Below are positions 12,101-25,800 of a stretch of 64,000 nucleotides of DNA, piece by piece (the first letter of the stretch is position 1; every line of letters begins with the position of its first letter). The translations under genes and the position numbers were made by a program. Where the stretch lies: NCBI RefSeq assembly GCF_000003815.2, contig NC_049992.1, forward strand, positions 2,288,338 to 2,352,337. Direction: 5' to 3'. A model generated the notes under the pieces. That model had not been told where the DNA came from. It did not search any database and saw only the letters and a list, made by a program, of their open reading frames with translations. The stretch comes from Branchiostoma floridae (Eukaryota; Chordata; Leptocardii; Amphioxiformes; Branchiostomatidae).

Positions 12101-15100
12101 AATTAAAGAATGCGAACACCATGGACATCGACAGTGCTCTTCTCCGTGCACTAGTGAGAGGTGAGTAGCATCTCAGATGGACAATACATGGATAGTAAAG
12201 CATTTATCTTTTTTTATTTGGAAATAATTAACTATTTATTTGACAACTTCAACGATAGCTATTTCGTCAGACAACAGGGGAATATTCTCAGATAAGACTT
12301 TCTCTTCTTCATCGAGGGCAAATTGGTTAGTTAATTCTTAGGGCGAGAATTTTAAATTAATGTTAGGGAGAATCGTCTGATCCCCTCTCTCTCACCCGAG
12401 GTAGCCACCATCTTAAATACCAGACCGTATACGCTCGCACGGACACCTAGAACTATTCCAGAGTGAAATGTCCTGCCTGCACGGTGGACAGTGTCGTTTG
12501 GGTACATAATTATGTAGAGCATTCACGTACAAATAGAACAGCAAATGTCCCAATACCTGTGGTACCCCGCATGCGACTCGGGATAGCGTGTACAGTTTTT
12601 TTTGTATATATACACATTGAAAGTGATCCGTGAGGTAAGGTCGAAGCCAGTTTGTTCTTCTACTGTGACGCTGTCACGTGTAAATTTTCATGTCATTTGC
12701 ATGACATACTCATGCTCATACTCATACATAAACATGACACCCCTGGTAAAATAAATAAAACAAACAAACAAACAAACATATTCTACAAAAAGAAAGGAGT
12801 TTTACAATACAATACTGTATTCTTATTTTGATAGAGAACACCGTCATTTAGAATAGATTATGCTAATTGCAGCCACATTTGCAGTATCAAAGAGATAAGC
12901 TGAAACAAAAATCTACATAGGCTCTAAATATTTCACGGAGGTATTAAGTCTCCAAACTCTTGTTTGGGTAGAGAAGATCGTGACGTCAGCGTATGTGACT
13001 GATGCAAGTGATCATGATCGTCAAGGTAATCATCATTTAGCGAAGGTATGAGTAGTTGAACTTTATACTTGTTTATATTTCCCCCAGCCAAGACGTCAAA
13101 ACTAGAATCTCAGTTGCAGTTGGCGATGGCATTTAACCGGAGCGATATCGCCCGTGAGGAAATCTTCACCGCGGAAAATCGGACAAAATGGGAGGTAGGC
13201 ACGCCAGGTGTTAAGCGTTCTGAGAAGAGGTTGTAGTCAACTCTATGGAGTTATCAGTACAACCCTGCACCAATTAACTCTCACACATACGGTATGTCAT
13301 TTTGGAAGAGAGAACCAATTCAAAAAGATTACTGTAAATACAGAAATGTTCGCGGTGGTTTAATATTCGCTGTTTTCGCGGTGGCCACTTCACCGCGAAC
13401 TTAAAACCACCGCGAACATTTTCCCTTATAGTTTTTGACTACAGTCTATGGCGCTACCGAGAACTTAAAACCACCGCGAAAACTCCATTTTCCCGCTACC
13501 GCGAAATTAAATCCCCGCGAACTTAAAATGCATTTACAGTATGCTTATTATAGATCCAAAGAGGTTTTATGAAGCTTATGCTCAACTTGAATTAAAAAAA
13601 AGTTCGCTGCAGTAATAAATGTACTCACATCACAAGCAGCTTATAATAGTACTTAGACCTAACGGTTATCGTAGTGGAAATTGTTGAATGGCTTCATGTA
13701 ATTTCATGATGAAAATGTTCTGTATGGATGGTGTGGTGATTTTTTTGTCACTTTCAGAAAAAAGGAGCTGGCGATTCCAATAACCAATTAGTTATGCATA
13801 GGAGGTCCTGTGGAAGAGTATACCCATCAATATGGGCCCGGGGCAATTCACAATATTAGTTCACTTTTGGGAATACGTTTCTGTTTAACTGTTCCATTCT
13901 TGCGCAGGGGTGATTTGAAACAGTCCAATGTTGCGTGGGAAGAGGTATGGCTGAAATATGCTGTATTTGCTCTCAAGCAAATGTCGGCCTTTCGAGTTGC
14001 TTAAAACTTTAATTTTACGATCATCTATTTCAGCGAATCGACATGGTATCAGTGATGGAGCAGGCCCTGAAGCTGGATAAGGCGGAATTCGTAGAACTGT
14101 CGCTCGACTGCGGCGTGAAACTACACAAGTTCCTAACCAAACGAAGACTTAGAGACCTGTATGTAAGTTTACTTTTGTCAACTATAGGGACATATTGCAA
14201 TTGCATGTAGGTACAAGGACCTCATATCCAGCCAATTAAGAACTTATTTAAGTTATGACAAGTATAGACAATGTTACAAAGAATAAAAAATGTTTCTCAG
14301 TCACTCATAAATATACCATAGGCCTTCCTAAGGGTTTATGGATGGTAAAATTTGGCAAAAATATGGTGAATATTTTAGCCAGTGGACTGACCTATAGTAA
14401 GGGTAATTTACATTGCCCTACCCTGCCCTACCTTTCACCCAGCATAGTTAGTCAGGATGAGAGTAGATAAAACATGGTGCACGTAAATGTAATCTGAAAC
14501 GTTTGCCTATTTAGTTAATTTATCCAGTTGATTTATTACCTCCATGAAATGTCATGGAGGTGATATTTTCACTAGCGTTTGTGAGTCTGTCTGTCTGTCT
14601 GTCCGTCTGTCTGTCTGTCAACAAGATAACTCAAGAACGGCTTAATATTTCATGGAGGTATGACGTCGCCGAACACTAGTTTTGTATGCATTTTGTATAA
14701 AAATAATGGTACAAAACTCCCAGAATGATATTGTACCTTCTCTGTTAATAATGGTAAGGTGAATGCGGAACTGGTGCAAGAGCTGTTGGGCATTGATAGT
14801 CGAGATCCTTCGCTGGTGAGCAAGGTCATATGTGATAAGCTGCTGGTGGGGCAGATCACATGTTTGTACAGGTGTGTACAGTGTTTTTTTTTAAATTTCA
14901 TTTTCTACTATATAAATGATCTCGAGTTCTACGACTCTATTACCATTTCCAAATGGTTTTATCCTTTTTGAGCGATTATAGATGCTTCTTTGATTCTGCA
15001 AATAAGGTACATTTCTTTGCGTACATTTAGGTAGATTACCATTTTCTCTACCCAAATAAAGGTACATTTCTTTGCGTACATTTAGGTAGATTACCATTTT

Positions 15101-16819
15101 CTCTACCCAAATAACACAAATGTAGCATGGAAGTGTGGCAGTCGTATCTTTGCAAAGAAGGTGATGGTAGCAAGTCCTCATAAAGCATGTAGCTGATAAT
15201 TTACTTATACCTTATCACTTCCTAATGAAAATTAGAGTTAAATTAAAGTTCTCATTATTACCCCAATACAATTATTTTCTTATTAGGTTTCCAAATGATT
15301 TGCATAATTGATATCTTGATATCTGTCCAATTTTTAAAATTTGAGAAGTTGAAAAGTCAAATCAGGGAATAAAGTGAATTTATAAATGTTTCTTGATAAA
15401 TATGCATATAGTAGCTCCAGACAAAATTATCCACTAGTTATGCAAATCATTACTATACAAATTAAGCTATTGTTATACTACTACTACTAATAATAATAAT
15501 TCAACCCCTTCTTGTGACAGTGACAGTGTTTTTTTAAGAAACCATTCATATTTACAACTTTAATTTCTGACCGTACCATCTTTAGATCAAAGGTAAATAT
15601 TTGAAAACCACAAATTCCGCTTATATTACCCTCGCTAAGCTCTAATTCACAGAAGTGTAAGGTTTCCGGTCACTTTTTGTATTTCACTGTTGTTAATGTA
15701 CTTATTAACAGTAAGGCGGAGGACACGAATCCTGACCAAGTCAAAGATCCTCCCGTTCCCAACCCGATGCAGCACCTGCTTCTGTGGGCGGTCATGATGA
15801 ACCGGCGAAAACTGGCGCGGCTCTTCTGGAGGATGGGCAAGGACCATGTCGGTGAGAATTCTGACATTTTGATGATTTCTTTGATGTTATAGATGTTAAT
15901 GTCGAACACCATAAGGAACAGGGGGCAGGGTCACCCTGTCAACATTGCAGCCTGAGCATCAAACTGACTTAGGCATAACCACATGACAGCAAAACCGGCT
16001 GCGAACCCTTCCTTTTATTTTTCTGATAAGTTGTAGTTAATCTCATGCCGTGTACTTATCATTGCGGCGCTACATTTGTGCTGTGTTGTTTGAAAAGGCC
16101 GTACTTTTGTGCTATAGCCGTTCTATTTTGTTTTAATATTCCTCTTGCGCACTGTTGTGATGCTACAATTATGTTATTTAGTTGTAACCTATCGTGGTCA
16201 TGCTATAATTGTATTGTTTTCTTAGAACTTTACTGTGCATACTGGGGCCATCCTATAACAGTGCTGTTTTGTTAATGCATACATGGAGCCTGCTGTGACC
16301 ACGCTATAACTGTACTGTTTTGTTGGAATCTTCCTGTAGCTTCTGCCTTGACGGCCAGCAAGGTTCTGAAGTCCTTGGCCAAGTTTGCTGATTCTAAGGG
16401 GAAGCTAGATCTCAGTCTGGATCTCAACAACCATGCCGAGTATGTTATCAATATGCCAATATATAAAAGTATATCCACATACATCTTTCCAAGTAAGTCC
16501 TTACTTTACGAACATGCAAATATATATGTACATGCATTGGTATCCAAAAAGTGAAAAAATAACTTCCCAAACCTTCTTGGGATTTTCCATGTGCAGTGAG
16601 TTTGAAAGGCTTGCCTGTGGGGTTATCAGCGAATGTTACAGATTGGACAAGACATCACAGGATCTGCTGATCCGTCGTCAGGAAAACTGGGGCAACACGA
16701 CCTGCTTGGCGATCGCCTACTCGAGTCGACACGTCAAGTTCATGAGTTTGGACGCCTGGCAGTCAAAACTCAACAAGGTCTGGATGGGCAAGATGGCGCC
16801 CTATACAACCTGGTGGAGG
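6144..16819 (+). CDS. TRPM exon block 1: cytosolic N-terminal homology regions (MHR)
   Basis: Thirteen exons encode about residues 1-610, counted from the 6144 exon. The first three encode the Rossmann-like SLOG/LSDAT fold that TRPM N-termini share: ISVTGGAKKF, then WIITGGMNEGVMK, then GIATWGAV. Exons 4-5 continue with NHTHFILVDD and VVEGGPKTLQNTK, then IVGGSGRAADLIAY. Later exons carry the helical ANK-like MHR3/4: LAMAFNRSDIAREEIF, ALKLDKAEFVELSLDCGV, HLLLWAVMMNRRKLARLFW, then GVISECYRLD and NWGNTTCLAIAY. This order is the standard TRPM N-terminal order and no segment is obviously missing. The exon at 16597-16819 ends at the pre-S1 WWR motif. Confidence 0.92.
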
Positions 16820-19800
16820 GTTGGTATTTTCATCTTTCTTAGGTCTCTCTAGACCAACAAAATTCTACCCTGGGACTTGGAAAAATAGTAGCATTGGCCA
16901 AGTGGAAAGTGTACTTATGTTTTCTGCCAAATGGTGTGACGGGGTTCCTTTTACATTGTTGCAGGTTCTCTCGTCGATGTTCCTGCCCTTCATGATGTTC
17001 CTGCCCATCTTCACCATCAAGTTTGAGGTCCAGGTGAAGGATCGAAAGCAGGAGGACAGTGTGCAGCAGGCAGGCGGCCAAGACAGGTAGCACTAAGTTA
17101 ACATACATGTAACACAGGCAAAACACAGAAAATACACTAGAAAGGCCGACATTTGCTTGAGAGCAAATACAGTATATTTCAGCCATCTCCCTCCCCATCC
17201 AACAATAGACTGTTCCAAAATCACCCATTTGAAAAATCACTTTTAGTAAATAGAAAGGCCGACATTTGCTTGGGTGCAAATACAGCATATACCCATTCCC
17301 ATGCAACATTGGACTGTTCCAAGTCACCCCTGCGCAATAATGGAACATTTTGACTGTAAGTTATCCCCAAAAGAGAACTAATATTGTGAATTGATTCCAA
17401 GTCAAAACAGAGCTTGCTCAATATGCCCCGGGCCCATATGGAAGAATATAATCTTCCACAGCCTAATTTTTTTTTAGAATCGCGGCAGCTCCTATTTTTC
17501 TGAAAGTGAAAAAAAAAACACCGCATCTTCCATTTAGAAGATTTTCATCATGAAATTACATGAAGCCATTCAACAATTTACAGTACAAGAACTACGTCTA
17601 AGTACCGTTATCAGCTCCTAGTGATGTGGGTACATTTATCATTGCAGTGAACTTTTCTTTTATTCAAGTATGGCATGCGTTTTAATAATTATCAAGCAGG
17701 TGCAGGTACTGTGTACTCTCCAAGCTGAGGTTAGGCTCCGGCTGTTTTTTTAACGTTTTTTTAAAGTCTTTTTTATCAGGCTTTCTATTTTTTTTATATC
17801 TTACTGTGTCAAAACCTACTGGTTGGCTGGCGTACTTCAAGAAAAATGACAAAATAGAAAGCCCGATAAAAACGACTAAAAAAACATTAAAAGAACAGCC
17901 GGAGCCTAACCTCTGCTTGGAGAGTAGGTACTGTGTAGTAAGAGTGGTTTTTTTTTTTCAAACTGAAAACTTAAATCTTCTTCTTGTTTTGTATGAGCCA
18001 TTACATAAACGGAGACGTCTCGAATTTTCAAAAGAATTTACTGGTCTTTCAATTCATTTCTTCTTCATTTCTTTTCTGAAAAATTCCAGGACCAACAACT
18101 TAACTTGATGTGGCCTTATCTATATATTTCATTTCCTTCTTTGTTAAGTATATCCTCCTGCACACCACTGTTAAATTGTTTTACTTTGTATGCAACAGCC
18201 AACGGGCGTAATCTTGTTGTGTTAGTGTTATAATTTCCTGCTCGTAGCGTGCGAGACCCGGAGGATAGGGGTTTCTACCTTGTTCGAGGGTTTCTTTTCG
18301 GGGCCAGTGGTGATACCCTGGTACTAAGAGTGTTTTATTGGGCTAAAACTCTGGCAGTTTAAAGTTACTTACAATTTGAATGTACAAAGTTTACGTGATA
18401 AAAAACAACAACAACATTAGAAGTACCTACATTTGCTCGGGAAAAAATACATCACTTTTCTTTCCAGTACAGTGAGAGAAATGTGGCCACTATTGACATA
18501 TTGCCACTATAGAAAAAAATGCTGATCTATTGACGAAGAGCAATAAGTTACACATAATTTTAGTACCCACTGATCTTTATTCATATAAAAATTGCACATG
18601 TAAGCCAATTGTTTAGATTTACAGTTCAAATAGTCATGACGAGAAATATTGATGAGAAAATAATCATTTTCGCCACTGTCAAACCGACGTATCGAAACTA
18701 AACGCAAACTGGCCAATTTTCCCGCGTTTTCCACCAAGTAACATTTTCTCAAATGTCTCAACTAACCCTACCAAAGTTAACTCTGCCGAAAATGATTGAT
18801 ATCGCCATGCGGAATGTTGATTAATTCAACGACAAAGACTTGTATTCTAACGTTCGATGCATGCGTACCGTCCGCTACCTCTCAAATGACCCTGTCTGAA
18901 CTCCAAATCCTCGCAAACTACAATCTTAAACCGGGCAAAGGGTGACACACACATGTATGGCCACTGTAAGGCTGTAATAAGCATGTGTTTCTGTCTGTAT
19001 ATAAGGCATTGGAAGCCAGCTTATGAATATTAATTAGCATTCGTCTTCCTCTGCGCTAATTGGCTGGCTCCATTAAATTCAATTAACTCTCGCGAAAGCC
19101 CAGGCTGCGCAGGTGTGTGGGGTCACTGGAATTTACGGCAGGAGGCCAAAAGAAAACCAATTTCCCCTTAGAAAAGTGCTGAAATTAAGCATTTTAAAGT
19201 AGTTTATGCCAAAAATTTTACTTGGATCATTTTACCAACTATCTAATGCCTATCTACACCAAATTTCCATCGATGACCTTATAATTTCACTTTCGGTCCT
19301 CTGGCTGGACCCACGTAAATTCAGGGGCGCCGCCATTTTGTGAGATCGAAGTGAAACCTTCCCGTTAGTCTGTGCGTGAATCCCTTGGATTCACGATTTA
19401 TGCTCCCAGCATATCAAAGGAATCCTTTGAAGGACTAAAGGATTCCTTTACATTAGTGCCTAGCATGAATCCTTTGCCAGGATTCCATGCTTAGGACCAT
19501 GAATCCTGTATGTATCGGGTGAATCTAAAAAGAAAATGTCGTCAATGTGCAAAACTCTATCTTTACGGCGTAATTGTTGACGTTGTAAGATTTTCATGTT
19601 CCGTTTTAAATTTAATGCTACTTATATTTTGATTATAGTATTTCACATTTGGACTGTAATATCAACACAACTTCGTCTCGATAATATCTGCAAGGTTGAA
19701 ATTCCTCCCGAAAATAGTTTCATCAGGTTGGTAGAATATAGGATGAAGGAGAATTCTTATTTCACAACCAGTGGGTACTTACATTGCTTACGTTTCGATT

Positions 19801-22800
19801 TTGATTGATTTTATTTATTTGCACATAAAAAAAAGGACATGCATACAGTAAAGATAACTGAAGGTTAAAAACTGTGCGAGAGGGAGGTAGAAGCCAAAAA
19901 GGCTTATGGGAGACCTCCTCCTAACAAACTATTGAACACAAATTCAAATGAGATAATTTAAATGGCATACAAATGATAACAATAGAAATAGAGGAACACA
20001 AATTCAAATAAGACTAGAGTTCCACGAACACATACCTTTGCCAAATAAACCAGGTTTGTTATGTAGAATGATGTCTGTAGACATAAATGTGTTACTCATT
20101 ACATTTTATTTTATATGCCCGGAGTTGGTTCATAACATTTCGCCATTGCTTATACAAATTAGATCCCTATTTACATAATGATATTAAATTAAAAATATCA
20201 AGCATCACTTAAGCTATCAGCATACCAAAAATCATGATGATCCTTTCATCCCTTCTTGACTTATTCTCTTTCAAAATAGGAAACTAAACTGGCTCCTGCA
20301 GTTCAAGAAAAGACCTTACCGGACCCAAACATACACCTCTTACTCTCTGCCATCTTTCTCAGTTCCGCATTAATTATGCAAATTAGCTGTTAATTTCTAT
20401 AATTGATATCTCATTATGTAAGGTCTTACTTAGGATATCTACATACCAAAAATCATGACGATCCGTCAACATGTTCATATTTTGCCATTAATTATGCAAA
20501 TGAGATAATCATCTGCATAATTAATATGTATAGATATTTCTTTCTTTCTCAGCTACAAGTGTGACAAGTTTGAAAGTCCTATAAAGGAATGCAGTGGATT
20601 TACAAACTTCCCTCATTAATTATGCAAATTAGCTGTCGATTTGCATAATTAGAATTCCATCATGTAAGTCTTCCCTTTGGCTATCTACATACCAAAAATC
20701 ATGACGATCCGTCAACACGTTTATATTTTCTCATCAATTATGCAAATGAGGTCGTCATTTGCATAATTGATATGCATTGATATTTCTCTCTTTCTCATCT
20801 ATATATGTGACAAGTTTGAAAGTCCTATCATGAAATGCAGTGGATTTATAAACTTTCCTCATTAATTATGCAAATAAGTTACTAATTTGCATAATAAGTA
20901 TTCCATAATGTACATTGTTACTTGGGCTATCTACAAACCAAAAATCGTGACGATCTATCAACACGTTCTCGAGTTATTCTCGTCCAAAGTTTGAAAGGAA
21001 ATCGGCTACTGCAGTCCTAAACAAGCCGCTAGGGGGTCCAAACTTAAAGTACTTACTGTCTGCCACAAGGGCTACCTGCCACTCAAAAATCATAACCACA
21101 GCATGTCCAGAACACGAGATATCAAAAATTGAGGTTCTGCTGCAGTACCTTAGCAGGCCGCTAGGGGGCCCATTATCGAACTTGACCTTCGTTTTCCCGA
21201 CCCCTATCCACCTACCAAATATCATCGGGATCCATCCAAGGCTTCTCGAGTTATGCTGTTAACACACACACACACACACACAGAGACCCACAAGCCTAAA
21301 ACATAACCTTAGCCATTCTGGCAAAGGTAATAATTGAAATGGCATACAAATGATAACAATAGAAATAGAGGAACAATGAATAGGAGATTAGTTAAATGTT
21401 TGATTATCTAATAATGACTTTTTTAACAGGTTTTTGAAGATGGAAAATGAATGACAAATATGTAAGGTTTCACTTAAACTATTCCAGATTTGCGGACACC
21501 TGAACAGCATGGAAAACTTTCTTTGTTGTGTTTTTACTTGTATCTGTTTTAAATTGTTACACTGTCTAGTATTGTAATGATGGTGGTCTGAATTGTGATG
21601 GAAAAGGTTCTGAAATTGCTTTGGTATACAAGAACTATTAATTGTTTTGTGAACGAAAAGGCAACTTTGTAGTTTGTTTATATCATATATAGTTATTACT
21701 TTTAGATTACGAAACAAAGATGCAGAAGGGAATGTATACGACACATTTGAGACTATTCGGACGAAGCGTTTCTGCAGAAGAAGTAGAGGTTTAAGTGATG
21801 TAGAATATTTACTGGCCCATACGATGTTACAATATGCAAGGTAGGGATATAGTAAACTATAGTATAATATCATATATGTTTTAGAAGATAGTAGCGTTGC
21901 GATTTTTCTGACAATACCTGTATGTATGTAGCAGGTATGGTTTTCATGCTGGTGGGAATTTTTGGTAGCTGGGGATGTAGGGCGCTGTATCTCGTGAACG
22001 GATGGTGCGAGCACGACGATTTTTAATACGTGGGTTGGGGGTGGTAGCTTGACACTCAGGTGTGACTTTGGGCCTCCTGGTGCTTGACCTTGACATTGAA
22101 GATGGCATTTTTTGTGTGTTTGGGGCACTTTTGGCGCTGTGTGTCCGGAACGATGCGCGCCATTGCGACGATTTTTGGTGCATGGGTGGGGAGTTGTTGC
22201 CTGTTGCCTAGGATTGACTTTGGGCCTAGTCGCGTTTGAACTTGACACATCAGGTCGAATTTTGTGTCCGGTAGGGGTTTTTCCGGAGATATATCTTCTG
22301 AACGGTTGGTGCGGGCGCGATGATATTTGGCACATGTGTCGTCGGTGGCTGAATAATTCTCAAATTTGATTTTGGCGCCCTTGGTGCTTGAACTTGACAT
22401 TCCAGGTTACCTTTTGTGCGGGCACGGGGCGTGCGCTGTATCTCCGGAACGCAAGGTGCCATTGTGTTGCTATTTGGTACATGAATTGGTGCTGGTGTCC
22501 TGGTGGTCAGGTTTGATTTTGGGCCTCCTAGTGCTTGAACTTGATACTGTAGGTTGACCCTGTTTTTGTGTGGTTGGGACATCCCCCAATATCTGCTTGG
22601 TTGTGCTAAGGCTAGCCGTCATCTGGTTTGCAGGCGCCTACATGTAGGTCACCTTCAATGTATCGGGTTACTTTGTATCCCCTGTTTTAGTGGCAACAAT
22701 AAGGAAACTACAGTACAAAAGTGGCACATTTCCATTCATAATATATGCATGTAGTGTTGGTTTAGAGTAAAAATGATACACTGTACTAGACTGGAAGTGT

Positions 22801-25800
22801 CAAAGGGAACACCACTGTGTGTCTTATTTTCTAGGCCAGTCCAGCAGTTTGGGAGGTTGGTTGTCAAGTCCTGCCAAAATGATGTAATTAACACTGCGCC
22901 TGACTGGGCCAGATTTTACGCTTCTCAGCCTTATGTCTCAGCCTATTCCCAGGAGCCTGCCAGAGCCCCAGATGCAGGTTTAAGTGGTGGAGGCTTTGTT
23001 GAGTATCATCTGGTGCATTTTGTCACTGCAACTATATGATAATTTGTTTCCCCCTTCTAAGCAACTGCTCATTGGTTTTGAGGGATGTTTGATGGGTGTT
23101 GGCTGACTGGCTATACAACAGCTTTCTGAACTTTTAAAAGTTTCCATTGCCAGCAGTTTGCCATCTATAAATGGGATTGACAAGGACATTTTGATTATTA
23201 AAGGGGCATTCCACTCGAGAAGGGGGTTGTGTTTTCCAATAGATAATGTGTCAATGAATACATAGTCAGTCGAATTTTGTGGAATTCACCTTGGGATGAA
23301 TTGCGCGATGTGTGTTTTGTAAAACACTATGACACTCACTAAACCTATGCAGACCCTACCCATGCATTCCCTATACGCATAGACACTTTGTTTATCGTGC
23401 ATATTTTCGGAATAAATGAGGTTCGCTAAGCACACCGAGAAGGCAAATTGCTCATAAGATAGCAAAGAATACAAGAACAAGACGAGATTTCTTAGCGAAC
23501 CTGAAATTAGTTTTGTAACCTTACCTAACAGTTTCGCATTGCATTCAGTCATAGGATTAATTCAATTAGAGGGTACTTGGGGAGTTTAGTAGCAGACTGA
23601 ATGCATTTGAGGCACGTGGAGCAACTGGGTACTCTATCGTATAATGTGAAGTAGTATGCATTTATTACTTCCTAGAATTAATATATATCGGAAAATAACA
23701 CTCCCTTGTGGAGTGAAATGCCCCTTTAAATTCTGTTGTTAATTTTGGCTTAGATACTACAAGATATTTAGGCCCACTTTACATTACGGTTTTCGCGAGA
23801 GCGGCACTGGCGAGAGCGGGAGCCCCGTGTAAAGAGAGTTCCCGTCGTTGTAGTCCCGTTGTCTTCAAATTTCCTCCCGTCCACTCCGAAGTGTATGCCC
23901 GTAGGCTCAGCGGGAGTCCCCGACAACTTCAAACTGCGTATAAAGAGAACCCGTCGGGCTCCCGACAGCGGGAGTCAGGGTTTAGGCGATTATTTCAGTG
24001 CGTAGCCATAACTTAGCAGGTCATCACTGAAAGAAAGGGATCTTCTATCAAACAGTTCATTTTGAATGGGTTTTAAAGTCCTTTTTTATTAAAAATTTTG
24101 TGGTTGAAGTTACCGGAAGTGTTAGCGAGACAACAACGTAGTCAGGGACTTTTATTTCTAATGAAAGTCACGTAGTAGTATTTGAATTTTCAATCACTTG
24201 GAAGCGGTAAGCAAACAAAAAATGAAAGATTGTTCAATATGACAGCGTGCAGATAAAAAAAACTGCGATCTTTACGGTTAGACTTGGGTTGGTTGGTTGG
24301 GTTGGTCAGATTGAATGAAAATATGATACCACCCTGGGGACTAATTGTTGCTGTTGCATGGGGGCTATCACTTTGTATATTGTCTGTGGAACTACTGTAA
24401 AAGTACCAGTGGTCAAATTATGCAAATAACCTTCCAATGTCAAGTGATATATCACTCCAGAAACAAATCTTTAATGAATGTCATTGAAAGAACACACACC
24501 AAGGAGACTTAGCAGCTGCATCAGGTGAGTACATTGAAATAGGAAGATATCAGTACTGAGAATATCATGTGACAGAATAACTGGATGGGCCATCTGAAAA
24601 AAAAGTAGCAAAAAGTTGTCTCAACAACTTTAAGGTACTGGGTTGGTTATGTACTTAAGAAATCCAAAATAAGTAATGTTCATCCATGTCCAAACTTACA
24701 AATTCAGAAAAAAAGAATTTCAGACTTTTGCATGGTGCACAACCAACACGATAAAAATCTCACTTTTCCAACCACGTACCGCAGACAAAAAGGAAATAAA
24801 AATACACAATACGTCTACAGACACCCAATACATTTCATGCAGGCCTGAGGTCTACGAACTCTTGTTTTTATAGATTTTTTTACAAATAAGGTCAATAAGT
24901 TTTTTCCAGGTAAGTTTGTCATCAATGGTGACACCTAAGAAACATGTGTGCGTAACTTGGTTAATTGGTGTATTATTAATAGCTATTTTAACATTTTCCT
25001 TGTTGTATTTTTTCTTCCCTGCAAAAATAATGAAATTTGTTTTCTTAACATTTAAGGATAATTTGTTGATTTGGAACCACTTGTTTACTTTGTCTAATTC
25101 TCTATTGATTTTACTGACTAATATATCAAGGTCGGAATGTGATGAAAACAAGTTAGTATCATCTGCAAATAGTAGTGCATATAGTTCATTAGATACATAA
25201 GCCAAATCGTTGATATAAATGAGAAATAATAAAGGACCCATAATAGAACCTTGAGGGACGCCACAGGAAATTGATCTTGTATCTGAGGAGTAGGTATTAT
25301 TGGAAACATGCTGTTTTCTGTTAGATAAATAGTCTTTTAGCCATGTGAAAACATATCCTTGAAAGCCATAGCAGTTACGTTTTTCTAATAAAATTTTATG
25401 GTTCACGGTGTCGAATGCTTTCGACAGGTCCAGAAACACACCAATGGTGAATTCATTCTTTTCTATGGCCGAGGTAATTTTATCTACTAATTCTCGATGT
25501 CAGACACCTTCGTCAGAGCTTCTAACTGGAGTTCTGCTTCTCACCGCTATATGTAGCCGATGAAGGTGTCGCTTTAGAGGTGAGAAAACAGTCCCAAACA
25601 TGGCTTAGCTTGTATCTTCCGATCCCTCATCCCGGTTCATCACTGGGGTTGACTTTCTTATCCAGATGGCCTCCTTAATCCACCGTGCCCGCCTGTTGTC
25701 TTCCCTGTCTATGACCCTGGCCCCCTCCCAGTCAATTACACAATTGTTCTTGGCCATATGATCTGTCACTGCCGACTTCTTTTCCTCTTTTAGTGCATGT

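Larger units (their letters stand above)
19800..25503 (-). mobile_element. CR1/Jockey-like LINE, split by later insertions
   Basis: On the minus strand, 25503-24852 encodes a reverse transcriptase core: VFLDLSKAFDTVNH, GVPQGSIMGPLLFLIYINDL, LLFADDTNLF and FLGVTIDDKLTW. The C-terminal part (VRKIATLLSS, YSLLYPYLAYCNIVWA and onward to a stop near 21388) resumes at about 21925. Roughly 2.9 kb of unrelated sequence (about 21930-24860) therefore interrupts the frame. The 3' UTR then runs to about 19800 and is itself interrupted by another repeat. A fragment of the same 3' end recurs at 56668-56830. The 5' half (endonuclease) is absent, the element stopping at a Penelope-like fragment at 25503. Confidence 0.85.

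Noticed and set aside
21388..22335. 315-codon minus-strand frame treated as one protein
   Set aside because: Only the part after about 21925 is LINE; the N-terminal portion is the 150-bp tandem repeat read in frame by chance.
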